From assembly GCA_964527995.1 (NCBI GenBank), contig CAZGRP010000025.1, positions 1-60,444 on the forward strand: a stretch of 60,444 bases of DNA, in the 5' to 3' direction. The position numbers and the translations under genes are program-made. Below are positions 52,616 through 60,444 of the stretch, one piece after another. This DNA is from CAZGRP01 sp964527995 (GTDB lineage Bacteria > Zhuqueibacterota > Zhuqueibacteria > Oceanimicrobiales > CAZGRP01). The notes under the pieces were generated by a model. The model ran no database searches. It was not told the DNA's origin and worked only from the letters and a program-made list of their open reading frames with translations. How positions within the stretch are numbered: position 1 is the first letter of the stretch; each line of letters opens with the position of its first letter.

Positions 52616-52844
52616 AAATGCAGTGCAAAATTACGCAATGGCGGAAACAATGTCAAGTGCCAATCGACGCAATTGCCAGCAAATCGAGTGCCTCCTCGTG
52701 CGCCACCCCGCACGCCTGACCTCAACCACCTGCCAGCAGAAAATCTGTGACCGCCCTCCCCGCCCACGCGATGACCGCAGCGGCTCTCCTGCATCTATGG
52801 CTGAATCGCTCCGCGCAAAATCGCAGCCTGAGATCTCCCCAAAA

Positions 52845-54005
52845 CTACAATGAAGCCAGCTCCCGGTTCAGGTCACCGGTTTCAAAGCGCTTGAGCGCAA
52901 AGGGCGACAGGTCCAGGCTCTCCGCCCGCCCAGTGGCGATCCACTCGCTGAGCAGCAGGCCGACCGCCGGACTATGCATGACGCCATGGCCCCCGAGCCC
53001 CGTAGCCAAGAGGAACCCGCCCACTCCTGATTCGCCTAAGATGGCGTGGTGATCGGGCGTATCGGGGTAGAGTCCGGCCCAGCATCTGGAAAAGTCGATG
53101 CCGGCCTCCATCAGCCGAGGAAAACGCGTCTCGACCTTCGGCGCAATGCGCTCGATGAAGTCGGGATCGAAGCGAGCATCGAACCCGGCCGGCTCATTCG
53201 GGTCGGTCCACGCCAGGGCGCACCCCCTGCCCTCGCGGCGCACCAGCAGGCCAGTGTCCATGTCGATCGTCATCGGGATGCGTCGCGGCCAGTCGGGGGT
53301 GGGCCCGGTGACCGCGATGTTGCTGCGGATCGGCCTGACCGGAAGGTCGACTCCCGCCCAGCCAGCCACTTGGCGGGCGAAGGGGCCGGCCGCATTCACG
53401 ACCCAGGAGGCAGCAATGGAGCCGCGGTCGGTTTCGACACCGACGACGCGGCGTCCTGAGAAAATCAGTCCCGTCGCCCGAGTTCGCGACAGCATCACCG
53501 CCCCTTTGTTGAGCGCGCGCGTGTAGAAGGCGTTGGTCAGTCCGCCAGGATCGATGAAGCCGTCTCGGGCCCCGAAGCTACCACCCACCAGGTCATCGGT
53601 GCGGCAATAGGCCAACCGGTCACGAAGTTCCTGGGCTGAGAGCAGATCGACTGCCACACCGAGGTGGCGCTGGAAGGAAACGGCGCGTCGAAGTTGGTCG
53701 AAGGTTGGTTTGGCAGCGGTCAGGAACAGGTAACCGGCTTTGAGGTAGCCGGACTGTTCCCGCATCTCATCCTCCATGGAATCCAGCTGGTCCATGGACA
53801 GCAGCGACATGCGGATGTTGGCCGCAGTCGTGAATTGAGCACGAATACCGCCGTTGGCCTTGCTGGTGGAGCCGGTTCCGGGGAAATCCTCCTTTTCGAT
53901 CAGCACCACCCGCGTGATGCCGCGCTGGCACAGAAAGTAGGCGATGCTGCATCCAATCACCCCGGCGCCGATGATGGCTACGTCTGCTTGCTGCACGAAC
54001 GTCAA
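52845..54005 (-). CDS. FAD-dependent amino-acid/sarcosine oxidase-like oxidoreductase (DAO family)
   Basis: 386 residues. The N-terminal dinucleotide-binding motif is 'ADVAIIGAGVIGCSIAYFL' with the ribose-binding acid at 'VVLIEKEDFPGTGSTSKANG'. The family C-terminus 'CWAGLYPDTPDHHAILGESG' followed by 'GFLLATGLGGHGVMHSPAVG' binds the flavin. Members oxidise amines such as sarcosine, glycine or D-amino acids, or deliver electrons from them. TTG at 54005 with GAGG 7 nt upstream is the best start; GTG at 54020 is an alternative. It is last in the minus-strand operon from 60306, 60 bp after the TIM-barrel gene. The substrate is unknown. Confidence 0.88.
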   Translation of the reverse strand: MTFVQQADVAIIGAGVIGCSIAYFLCQRGITRVVLIEKEDFPGTGSTSKANGGIRAQFTTAANIRMSLLSMDQLDSMEDEMREQSGYLKAGYLFLTAAKPTFDQLRRAVSFQRHLGVAVDLLSAQELRDRLAYCRTDDLVGGSFGARDGFIDPGGLTNAFYTRALNKGAVMLSRTRATGLIFSGRRVVGVETDRGSIAASWVVNAAGPFARQVAGWAGVDLPVRPIRSNIAVTGPTPDWPRRIPMTIDMDTGLLVRREGRGCALAWTDPNEPAGFDARFDPDFIERIAPKVETRFPRLMEAGIDFSRCWAGLYPDTPDHHAILGESGVGGFLLATGLGGHGVMHSPAVGLLLSEWIATGRAESLDLSPFALKRFETGDLNRELASL

Positions 54006-54065
54006 ATCTCTTCCTCTCACGTCGTCACGCTCGCTCGAAGCCCGGCGCCAGCCGCCTCGCTGGTG

Positions 54066-54983
54066 TCAGTCGAGAAGCTTGGCCTGGCGCAACCACTCCA
54101 GTCCGCGGCGCGCTTCAGCAGCGCTCTCCTGCGACCGCAGTTCGACGACGCGCAGCGCCCCAGGAGGCAGCATCTTGGCGATCTTGCTGAAGTCGATTTC
54201 ACCCTTGCCGGGAGCGAGATGATCGGTGCTTCCTTTGGCGTCGTGGAGATGCACGCCGACGAGCTGGTCCCTGTAGGCAGCCAGATAGTCCTGTTGAGAA
54301 GCAAGCCCAAGCTTTTCCGACACGTGGGCGTGCCCGGTGTCGTGCCAGTAGGCCACCGGCGCGCCTTCGAAGTAGCGGAGCAGGAGACCCACTTCCTCGA
54401 AACTGGGGATCTCCTCGAGATAGAGCCGGTTCTCCACCCCGAGCACGACTCCCTGCCTCTCAGCCGCCGGAATCAGCGCCTCGAGACTGAAGAGCACCGC
54501 GTCGACAAAAGGCTGTTTTTTCCTCTCACGTTCCAGGCGGGCCCTGGTGAGGTAGGCCTGCACTTTCTCGTCCTGCACCAGCCCGTGATCGATCGCTTCC
54601 TTCAGCCGGGCGCCGTCGACCTCCATCTCCACTCGCCCGAGATGAAGCACCACCGCTTTCGCCTCGAGGGCGTTGGCCAGCTCGATGGTTCGCTGGGTCA
54701 GTTTCACACCCGTGGCGCGGTGCTCCGAATCGACGCTGGAGAGGAAGAAAAGATCCCCGGAGGCCTCCTCAGGCGAGAATTCCGGTGGCAGCGGAAAGTA
54801 GTTATGCAGGCTGACCACGGACACTCCTCGCTGGCGCAGCAGCGGGCGCATTTCCACAAAGGTCTTCTCGGTGATGCGGTAGTCCAGCTCGAGGGCTCGA
54901 ACGCCGAGGCGCTGGATTTCATCGAGCAGCTTTGCGGCGGAGCGAATCCGGGAAGAAGACCAGCTTGTGGACATGCCCCACAT
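54066..54983 (-). CDS. Sugar phosphate isomerase/epimerase-like TIM-barrel protein
   Basis: 305 residues of the xylose-isomerase-like (AP endonuclease 2) TIM-barrel superfamily. Metal-site strands are visible: 'AKAVVLHLGRVEME', 'GVVLGVENRLYLEEIPSFEE' (Glu ligand), 'VAYWHDTGHAHVSE' (Asp and His), 'VGVHLHDAKGSTDHLAPGKG' (His) and a C-terminal 'RVVELRSQ' (Glu). Such proteins isomerise or epimerise sugars, or act as sugar-acid dehydratases and inosose-type enzymes. GGAG lies 7 nt before the ATG at 54983. It lies 82 bp behind the DegT gene and 60 bp before the FAD oxidoreductase, in one probable operon. Confidence 0.9.
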   Translation of the reverse strand: MWGMSTSWSSSRIRSAAKLLDEIQRLGVRALELDYRITEKTFVEMRPLLRQRGVSVVSLHNYFPLPPEFSPEEASGDLFFLSSVDSEHRATGVKLTQRTIELANALEAKAVVLHLGRVEMEVDGARLKEAIDHGLVQDEKVQAYLTRARLERERKKQPFVDAVLFSLEALIPAAERQGVVLGVENRLYLEEIPSFEEVGLLLRYFEGAPVAYWHDTGHAHVSEKLGLASQQDYLAAYRDQLVGVHLHDAKGSTDHLAPGKGEIDFSKIAKMLPPGALRVVELRSQESAAEARRGLEWLRQAKLLD

Positions 54984-55065
54984 CTTCTATCTCCAGGGTA
55001 GTAGCAGCTATGCGGTCGGGTTAGCGATCCAGAGAGGTTCCTGCGGTCTCAGAGCACCGGACGGA

Positions 55066-56334
55066 TCAGCGGGTACTGCCAGGCTGTCCACTTTGGGCTT
55101 CGTTTGAGTCCGCCAGCGCTTCTCTCTGCTCCCAGATCTTCTCGATGGCGCGGACGATGTCGTGCATGTCCTCGAGTTCGCCGAGGAGCACGCTCTGTGT
55201 CAGCCAGACGGCCTGTTCGTTGCATGCAGCCTCGGTGTTGGGAAGATCGATGTCGCGGTAGTCGACGCCCACGTCGAGCGCGGCGCCACGCGAACCGAAG
55301 GCACGGTTCTGGAAGAGAGGTTGCCGGTATAGCGGCAGCGTGTACCCGGGGCTGGCAGGAATACCCTCGGCCCGCAGTGCCTTGATGAAGCGTTGTTTCG
55401 GAACACCGTCAAAGGTCTCCGAGTCATAGCGGAAGATGTAGAGATGGTGGGCGTGGCGGGTCACTCTTTCATCTGGTGGCAACGGCCCAATGCCGGGAAG
55501 TTCAGACAGAGCGCGGTCCAGAAAACGGGCGTTTGCCTGGCGCCGCTGGCGCATGGGCTCATAGCGGTCGAGCTGCACATTCAGGACGGCGGCTTGAAAC
55601 TCTGTCATGCGAAAGTTGCCACCGAGATAGTGGTGCTCGTACCAGGCCCCCTCGGTCGTGCGACCACAATTGGAGTAGGAGCGCGCGAACTGCGCCACGC
55701 TGTCGTCATTGGTGAGGATAATGCCACCCTCTCCAGCGGTAATATTCTTGGACGATTGAAAACTGAAACCAGCGGCAGTGCCGAAGGTGCCTACCGGCTT
55801 CTCTTTCCACGCCGCGCCCCACGCCTGTGCAGCGTCCTCCACCACAATCCACCCATGCCGCCCGGCCACCGCCGCAAGACCATCCCAATTCACCGGGCGG
55901 CCGCCGAAGTGGACTGGCATCACCGCTCGGGTCTGCGGAGTCGACCGGCGCTCAGCATCCTCCGGGTCCAAATTGAAGGTGTCGAGTTCGATATCGGCAA
56001 AGATGGGAACCGCACCGGCATCGAGGACGGCGGTGGCTGTGGCCACGAAGGTGTAGGCCGGCACGACAACGTGGTCGCCGCGCCCTATGCCGGCGGCCTG
56101 CAAGGCGATGCGCAGGGCGGTTGTACCGCTATTCACACAGATGCCAAAGCGCGCTTCATGCATGCCAGCAAAGCGCTCCTCGAAATGCCGCACTCGCGTG
56201 CCTTGACGCATGCCCCACTGGCCACTGCGAACCACATCCGTCAGGGCATCGATTTCCTCCTGTCCCCAAACCGGCCAGGACGGAAAGGGGTTCTTGCGGA
56301 TCGGTTTACCTCCCAGAATCGCCAGACGGCTCAT
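55066..56334 (-). CDS. DegT/DnrJ/EryC1-family PLP aminotransferase
   Basis: 422 residues, paralogous to the protein at 16526-17743. It shows 'NSGTTALRIALQAAGIGRGD', 'PVHFGGRPVNWDGLAAVAGR', 'IVVEDAAQAWGAAW' and the PLP lysine in 'FSFQSSKNITAGEGG' (about Lys193). The N-terminus 'LAILGGKPIRKNPFPSWPVW' is shared with the paralogue and sets both starts. GGAG lies 6 nt before the ATG, which directly abuts the TAG of the upstream class V aminotransferase gene. Keto-sugar amination is the usual reaction, but no nucleotide-sugar enzymes are present and these two may act on free sugars. The substrate is unknown. Confidence 0.9.
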   Translation of the reverse strand: MSRLAILGGKPIRKNPFPSWPVWGQEEIDALTDVVRSGQWGMRQGTRVRHFEERFAGMHEARFGICVNSGTTALRIALQAAGIGRGDHVVVPAYTFVATATAVLDAGAVPIFADIELDTFNLDPEDAERRSTPQTRAVMPVHFGGRPVNWDGLAAVAGRHGWIVVEDAAQAWGAAWKEKPVGTFGTAAGFSFQSSKNITAGEGGIILTNDDSVAQFARSYSNCGRTTEGAWYEHHYLGGNFRMTEFQAAVLNVQLDRYEPMRQRRQANARFLDRALSELPGIGPLPPDERVTRHAHHLYIFRYDSETFDGVPKQRFIKALRAEGIPASPGYTLPLYRQPLFQNRAFGSRGAALDVGVDYRDIDLPNTEAACNEQAVWLTQSVLLGELEDMHDIVRAIEKIWEQREALADSNEAQSGQPGSTR

Positions 56335-57642
56335 CTAACTCTCCCCTGCAATTTGTTTGACGGCCTCCAGAAGGCGGTCCACCTCGTCCTCGTTGTTGTA
56401 TACATGGAGTGATATGCGCACAGCATTCAGATTGTGCTCGCTGACCGGCCGAACGCGCATCTTGAATTCCTTCCCCAGCCGCTGAACGATCTTGCTGTGG
56501 TCTTGTTCGATCACTCGAAACGTGACAATGGAGGCCGAATCGCTGTCGCTGGTCGGCGTCAATAGCTGCACCCGCGGAATCCCGGCCAGCCCTGTTTTGA
56601 GTCGATGGGCCAGACTGCGGCCGTGGGCCTGGAGCCGGTCCATGCCGATCATTTGCAGAAAGTCAACCGCCGTGGCCAGTCCCAGCGGCAGGGCGACATT
56701 GCGTGTGCCGTACTCGGTGGAGACGGCATCGTCGCGGTACTCCAATTCCAGCCGGTCGAGATCATAGACGGTGTTCGAATAGGCGCCGACGAAGGTCGGT
56801 CTGAACACGCCAGCCATCCGCCGGGAAACATACACCACCCCGGTCCCCTTCGGCCCCAGCATCCACTTGTGGCCGCTGCTGGTATAGAAGTCGCACCCCA
56901 GGTCGTGCAAATCCACCGGCACCATGCCCAGCACCTGGGCTCCGTCGATCGCGGTGAAGATGCCTTTGGAACGAGCCAACTCGCAAACCTGTTTGATGGG
57001 CAACACCTGGCCGAGCGTCATGGTGATGTGGCTGATGGCGAGAACGCGGGTTCGCGGCGTAAGCATCTTTTCGATGCGATCAAGGGTCTCGGCCGCGTCC
57101 TTCCCCGGTTCGAAGAGCCGGACGCGCAGGCCATCGTCTTTGGCGCGTCCCAGCCACGGCATGGCACCGCCGGGGTGTTCGTGAGTGGTCATGAGGATCT
57201 CATCGCCCGGCTTCAGCGGCACCCCGCGCGCGATGATGTTCATTCCCTCGGTTGCATTGCGGGTGAAGGCGATCTCGGTCGGATCGGCGCCGACAAAAGA
57301 TGCGACCTTCTGTCGGGCCTCTTCGAAACGATGATGCTCGGTCTCCGAAATGCGATTGATCTCCGTAGAAACCTGGTGAACCGTGTCCAGCACCACGAAG
57401 GGAGAAGGCCCCAGCCCGCCGGTGTTGAAGTAGGCGCGATCGTGGGTCAGCGGGAACGATTCACGCACCGCACGCCAGAATCGCAGGTCGTCATGGTCAG
57501 CCGAACCGAGTTCGGCAAGGCCGGAAAGGCCCTCCCGGCGCCTGGCAGGCGCACCCCAGACGCGGCTCCATGGCATGAGCGACGCAAGAACAGCCCCCTG
57601 TAGACCCCGAGCAAAGAACCTTCGGCGAGAAATCGAACGCAT
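56335..57642 (-). CDS. Class V aminotransferase (cysteine-desulfurase/isopenicillin-epimerase fold), Tat-exported
   Basis: 435 residues. The N-terminus 'MRSISRRRFFARGLQGAVLA' is a twin-arginine signal, so a cofactor-loaded enzyme would be exported folded. The body is a fold-type-I PLP enzyme: 'FTRNATEGMNIIARGVPL', 'TTHEHPGGAMPWLGRAKD', 'AIDGAQVLGMVPVDLHDLG' and the PLP lysine in 'SSGHKWMLGPKGTGVVYVS' (near residue 258). This pattern resembles isopenicillin-N-epimerase-like proteins, not SufS, because no desulfurase Cys loop is evident. The ATG at 57642 has GGAGG 9 nt upstream; a TTG at 57675 would bury the Tat motif. It lies 36 bp behind the kinase gene and abuts the DegT gene. Confidence 0.88.
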   Translation of the reverse strand: MRSISRRRFFARGLQGAVLASLMPWSRVWGAPARRREGLSGLAELGSADHDDLRFWRAVRESFPLTHDRAYFNTGGLGPSPFVVLDTVHQVSTEINRISETEHHRFEEARQKVASFVGADPTEIAFTRNATEGMNIIARGVPLKPGDEILMTTHEHPGGAMPWLGRAKDDGLRVRLFEPGKDAAETLDRIEKMLTPRTRVLAISHITMTLGQVLPIKQVCELARSKGIFTAIDGAQVLGMVPVDLHDLGCDFYTSSGHKWMLGPKGTGVVYVSRRMAGVFRPTFVGAYSNTVYDLDRLELEYRDDAVSTEYGTRNVALPLGLATAVDFLQMIGMDRLQAHGRSLAHRLKTGLAGIPRVQLLTPTSDSDSASIVTFRVIEQDHSKIVQRLGKEFKMRVRPVSEHNLNAVRISLHVYNNEDEVDRLLEAVKQIAGES

Positions 57643-57678
57643 TCCGATAGACCTCCGCGATTGGATAGGGTTCAACGA

Positions 57679-58611
57679 TCAGGATGCCGACAGGTCGTCC
57701 GGCGCCTGTGGGTGCTGCTGGATGAAGTACTCCAGGTCTGCGATGGTATAGACAGGAGCCCCACCCCAGAGCGTGGCATTGAAGGCGCCGACGTAGTTGG
57801 CGAAAGCGGCGATCTCCGCTAGAGTGCCGCCCTGAAGATATTTTGTGATCAGACCCGCTGCGAAAGCATCGCCGCAACCCGTGGTGTCCACAGGATCGAC
57901 CTCGATTCCGTGGACGCGCACGTGCTCATCCGGACTGTGGAGCTCGCAGCCGTCCGATCCATAGGTGATGGCCAGGAGTTTGAGTTCGTAGGTTTCGAGG
58001 AGATAGTCCAGGAACTCTGCCCGGCGCAAACCACTGCCGGGCAGGATGTCACGCAACCGATCCGCCTCCTCGCCGTTCAGCTTCAGGATGTCGGCGAGCG
58101 GCAGCGACTCTTTGACGATGTGGCGAGTGGCACCGTCCCAACTGCGCAGGTTGGGGTCGAAAATCTTTACCGCCTGCTTCGCCGCGGTCAGGAAGCTGCG
58201 GATGGTGTTGCGGGCGACAGGGCCCCGCTGCGCCAGTGTTCCGAAGAGCACGGCGTCGCACGTCGTCGCCAGGCGCTCAAGCTGCGAATCGAACTCGACG
58301 TAATCGAACGCGACGTTCTCCGAACAGCGAAAGCTCGGCACGCCCTTGATGTCGAGCGACACGATCACGGTGCCGGTTCCGTTCTTCCGGTCAACCTGGA
58401 TGTAGTCGGTCGGCACGCCGCGGTTGCGCAAAGTGTCGATCAGCTCCTGCCCCATGCCATCGTCGCCCACCCGGCTGACGACGATGCCGTGGTTGCCCAG
58501 CTGGCGGGCGTGAATGGCGAAGTTGGCCGGCGCCCCGCCCAGATGCTTCTCGTTCTGGTAGATGTCCCACAGCACCTCGCCGATGCCGACGACAACCTTT
58601 CCCTGTGCCAA
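57679..58611 (-). CDS. PfkB-family carbohydrate kinase
   Basis: 310 residues of the ribokinase fold. PfkB signatures: 'HLGGAPANFAIHARQLGNHG' near the N-terminus, and the C-terminal 'DPVDTTGCGDAFAAGLITKY' (about 242-260), whose Asp is the catalytic base and whose Gly residues form the anion hole. Related enzymes phosphorylate fructose, 2-keto-3-deoxygluconate, tagatose-6-P or ribose. A 2-keto-3-deoxygluconate role would link it to UxuA, but the sequence alone resembles fructokinases at least as much. TTG at 58611 with GAGGG 5 nt upstream is the best start; the earlier frame lies within the preceding M50 gene. It lies 16 bp behind that gene. Confidence 0.88.
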   Translation of the reverse strand: MAQGKVVVGIGEVLWDIYQNEKHLGGAPANFAIHARQLGNHGIVVSRVGDDGMGQELIDTLRNRGVPTDYIQVDRKNGTGTVIVSLDIKGVPSFRCSENVAFDYVEFDSQLERLATTCDAVLFGTLAQRGPVARNTIRSFLTAAKQAVKIFDPNLRSWDGATRHIVKESLPLADILKLNGEEADRLRDILPGSGLRRAEFLDYLLETYELKLLAITYGSDGCELHSPDEHVRVHGIEVDPVDTTGCGDAFAAGLITKYLQGGTLAEIAAFANYVGAFNATLWGGAPVYTIADLEYFIQQHPQAPDDLSAS

Positions 58612-58627
58612 GAGATCCCTCGTCCGG

Positions 58628-59500
58628 CTAGAAGATGAACGGTTTCGGCGCAAACGACAGCACAAAGATGATGAATGTGATCGCCCCGAGTACCTGTCGC
58701 TTCCTGTCCAACGGCGTCTCGTCCATCGTCGGCGGATGCCGGTAGCCGAAGAAGATCAGCAGCACGACCATCAAAAGCCAGCCCCAAAAGACAAAAGCAC
58801 AGATGGCAACGAAGCCAACGAGAGCGACGAGGAAGACGTAACGGCTGCGGCGACCCAGGATGGCGTAGATGATGTGCCCACCGTCGAGCTGGCCGATCGG
58901 GAGCAGGTTCAGGGCGGTAACAAACAAGCCGGTCCACCCGGCGAAGGCAAGCGGATGCAGGAAGATGTCATACCCAGTTGGCGGCGTCCCCTTGATCCAG
59001 TTGGCGATAAAACTGAAGAGCAGCGAGTCGCCCAGCGAAAAGCCGATGGTGTTCGGCGTCAGAGGCCGAATCTCAGAGAGCTGCAGGCCGAAGATGATCG
59101 CCGGAATCGTCAAGGCCAGACCAGCGAGAGGGCCCGCGATGCCGACGTCGAAAAGTGCTTTACGGCTGGGGATGCGCGACTCCATGCGGATGACAGCGCC
59201 TAGGGTGCCGAATGGGTTCAGCGGAAATGGCAGAAAGAAGGGCAGCGTCGCTCGGATGCCGTACCGCCGGCACATCAGATAGTGCCCCATCTCGTGCGCC
59301 AGCAGGATGGAGATGATGGGCACCGCGTACCACAACCCGCCTGCAAACCACGTCGACAGGAACGTCAGCACAAAGAGCCCGGCGTTGACCCACGGCTTGT
59401 CACTGCGGAGGCGGGCGAGGATGGGGATTCTTCGATGGTAGGTGTATCCGTTGCCATCGTCCAAGATGACGGGCCTGTATTCGGGGTATTGTTCGTCCAT
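58628..59500 (-). CDS. Site-2 protease family (M50) membrane metalloprotease
   Basis: 290-residue integral membrane protease with about six transmembrane helices. Zinc motif 'ILLAHEMGHYLMCRRYG' (His69, Glu70, His73) and the second motif 'NLLPIGQLDGGHIIYAILG', where Asp completes the site. 'IPSRKALFDVGIAGPLAGLA' is typical of the S2P group. Such enzymes cut substrates within the membrane, often in signalling. There is no PDZ domain. The ATG at 59500 follows the SAM-hydrolase stop by 5 bp; the ribosome site is weak, so translation may be coupled. It is second in the operon from 60306. Substrates are unknown. Confidence 0.93.
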   Translation of the reverse strand: MDEQYPEYRPVILDDGNGYTYHRRIPILARLRSDKPWVNAGLFVLTFLSTWFAGGLWYAVPIISILLAHEMGHYLMCRRYGIRATLPFFLPFPLNPFGTLGAVIRMESRIPSRKALFDVGIAGPLAGLALTIPAIIFGLQLSEIRPLTPNTIGFSLGDSLLFSFIANWIKGTPPTGYDIFLHPLAFAGWTGLFVTALNLLPIGQLDGGHIIYAILGRRSRYVFLVALVGFVAICAFVFWGWLLMVVLLIFFGYRHPPTMDETPLDRKRQVLGAITFIIFVLSFAPKPFIF

Positions 59501-59505
59501 AGAGT

Positions 59506-60306
59506 TCAGTTGCCTTTCTCGATCCGGAGCCGAAGCGTGTCGCCGGCCTGAACCCCCAGAAAGCGCGCAGCGCTGCCCTCTTTGACGGCCAATTCGAGGA
59601 GATCAGCACTGCCTAGAAGCGCCACCGGCACGCCTTGCTCCGCCTCGGCATAGCTGGAAGCCAGCCCTTGCAGTGGCCAGGAACGGTCCCCCACGCCTAA
59701 AGCGATGAAGCGCAGGTCAGCGGCCATCTCAGCCGGTACGTTGGTTATCAAATTTCCAAAGCGATCGACGTACAAAACTGTGGCGATCAGTTCGTCGCCC
59801 CTGGTGACCGGCTGGGGAACCTCGCCGCGAATGTAGTCATCGACCGTCGGCCCGACTTCATCCAGCTCGAGGCCGACGGCCAGGCGGCCTGCAAGCGGAG
59901 CAAAGATGTCACGGCCATGGAAGGTGTGGCTGACGCTAGGGAGATAGAGGCTTGTTTTCTCCACGGCGTGCACTTCGACATTACAATACTCGTGCCAGAT
60001 GTATTTCAGCAAGCCGTTGTCCGGCGCCAGGAAAAGATAGCCACCTGCCCGAGCCGCAAGGATGCGGCGAGAGGTGCCCACCCCGGGATCGATCACCGCC
60101 ACATGCACGGTGCCGGCAGGAAAGAATCGATGGCTGCAACGCAAAACAAAAGCCCCAGCATCCACATCATGGGGCTTTATACCGTGACTCAAGTCGACGA
60201 TTTGGGCATCCGGCGCGAACCCGAGGATCACACCCTTCATGGTGCCGACGAAGCCGTCCTGTTCGCCGAAATCCGTCAGCAGCGTGATCACTCGTGTGTC
60301 GGACAT
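59506..60306 (-). CDS. SAM hydroxide adenosyltransferase (DUF62 / S-adenosylmethionine hydrolase)
   Basis: 266 residues. Members split S-adenosylmethionine into adenosine and methionine using hydroxide; the related fluorinase and chlorinase use halide. The N-terminus 'VITLLTDFGEQDGFVGTMKG' is a hallmark, and the water-activating triad is visible as Asp73 and Arg80 in 'VIDPGVGTSR' and His130 in 'SHTFHGRDIFAP'. The triad favours hydrolase over halogenase. The C-terminal domain carries 'VLYVDRFGNLITNVP'. The ATG at 60306 fits the family start, though GAGG is only about 2 nt away; the longer frame uses TTG at 60351. It is first in the minus-strand operon under the promoter at 60377-60405. Confidence 0.93.
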   Translation of the reverse strand: MSDTRVITLLTDFGEQDGFVGTMKGVILGFAPDAQIVDLSHGIKPHDVDAGAFVLRCSHRFFPAGTVHVAVIDPGVGTSRRILAARAGGYLFLAPDNGLLKYIWHEYCNVEVHAVEKTSLYLPSVSHTFHGRDIFAPLAGRLAVGLELDEVGPTVDDYIRGEVPQPVTRGDELIATVLYVDRFGNLITNVPAEMAADLRFIALGVGDRSWPLQGLASSYAEAEQGVPVALLGSADLLELAVKEGSAARFLGVQAGDTLRLRIEKGN

Positions 60307-60376
60307 TCCCTCGTGCTCATTCAGACAAAACCGGAACGTGTCCCTCGCCAACCAAACCGGATAACCTCTACTGACA

Positions 60377-60405
60377 AAAATAGATACATGGCTCTAAACA
60401 GTCAA
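60377..60405 (-). promoter_or_regulatory. Promoter of the SAM hydrolase/M50/kinase operon
   Basis: On the minus strand: TTGACT (60400-60405), 17-bp spacer, TATTTT (60377-60382), with an A-tract upstream of the -35. No ROK-type site is present. Confidence 0.6.
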
Positions 60406-60444
60406 GTGTTTTTTCCGCTTCGACACACCTTTCGGCCTTCCCCC

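Noticed and set aside
53664..55001. 445-codon plus-strand open frame opposite the FAD oxidoreductase and TIM-barrel genes
   Set aside because: Both minus-strand genes have clear motifs and ribosome sites; this is a shadow.
1..60444. CRISPR arrays, insertion sequences, integrases, prophage genes, rRNA
   Set aside because: None seen: no regularly spaced repeats, transposase motifs, phage proteins or ribosomal RNA sequence in the window.

Overview
The window is about 60 kb of GC-rich DNA from a Gram-negative bacterium of the FCB superphylum, perhaps KSB1, Calditrichota or Latescibacterota-like; no marker gene fixes the phylum. Evidence: a SusC/SusD pair, carboxypeptidase-regulatory-domain TonB receptors, a PorV/PorQ-type outer membrane protein, and four exported proteins ending in FlgD-like C-terminal sorting domains (three with the 'NYPNPFN' signature, one variant). 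One run of 100 Ns (14898-14997) is flanked by the same 55 bp on both sides, so it looks like a scaffold join and not real missing sequence.

Layout. (1) 345-5065 (+): SusC receptor, SusD lipoprotein and a small plug-domain-like lipoprotein. (2) 5356-14668 (-): TonB receptor, a 67-aa exported peptide, a 961-aa exported protein, a PorV-like protein and an FG-GAP protein. (3) 15222-20785 (-): ROK regulator, SurA-like lipoprotein, DegT-type aminotransferase and ceramidase-fold hydrolase. (4) 21026-25631 (-): two alkaline-phosphatase-superfamily membrane proteins, one an SPFH-phosphodiesterase-TPR fusion. (5) 25778-33866: a Gfo/Idh/MocA oxidoreductase, another phosphodiesterase, a GHL10 glycosidase-like protein, a sodium/solute symporter, an aldo/keto reductase and mannonate dehydratase. 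(6) 34086-48732: a divergent locus whose plus arm is a 13-kb catabolic operon: esterase-like hydrolase, AGE epimerase, oxidoreductase, DUF4434-like protein, Nramp-like carrier, heparinase II/III-like lyase, oxidoreductase and FAH-family enzyme. (7) 49111-51953 (+): a lipoprotein and an M6 metalloprotease. (8) 52103-60306 (-): small sigma-4-like protein, tRNA-Leu(CAA), then an operon of SAM hydrolase, M50 protease, PfkB kinase, class V aminotransferase, second DegT protein, TIM-barrel isomerase and FAD oxidoreductase.

How it fits together. The main result is an apparent ROK-controlled carbohydrate regulon. Four intergenic regions (15031-15053, 20858-20880, 29894-29916, 35823-35845) carry a related 23-bp AT-rich site made of TAACTTA-like words. 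Each site touches or overlaps the -10 element of a TTGACA-type promoter, giving six promoters in all. One site lies in the ROK gene's own promoter. The other promoters read into the TonB/PorV operon, the GHL10 operon, the symporter operon, the dimethylformamidase-like gene (with uxuA downstream) and the 13-kb operon. The lyase, UxuA, FAH enzyme and PfkB kinase (the kinase is outside the regulon) suggest use of a uronate-containing glycan. That substrate is an inference. Other recognisable promoters (60377-60405, 48888-48916, 25701-25729) lack the site.
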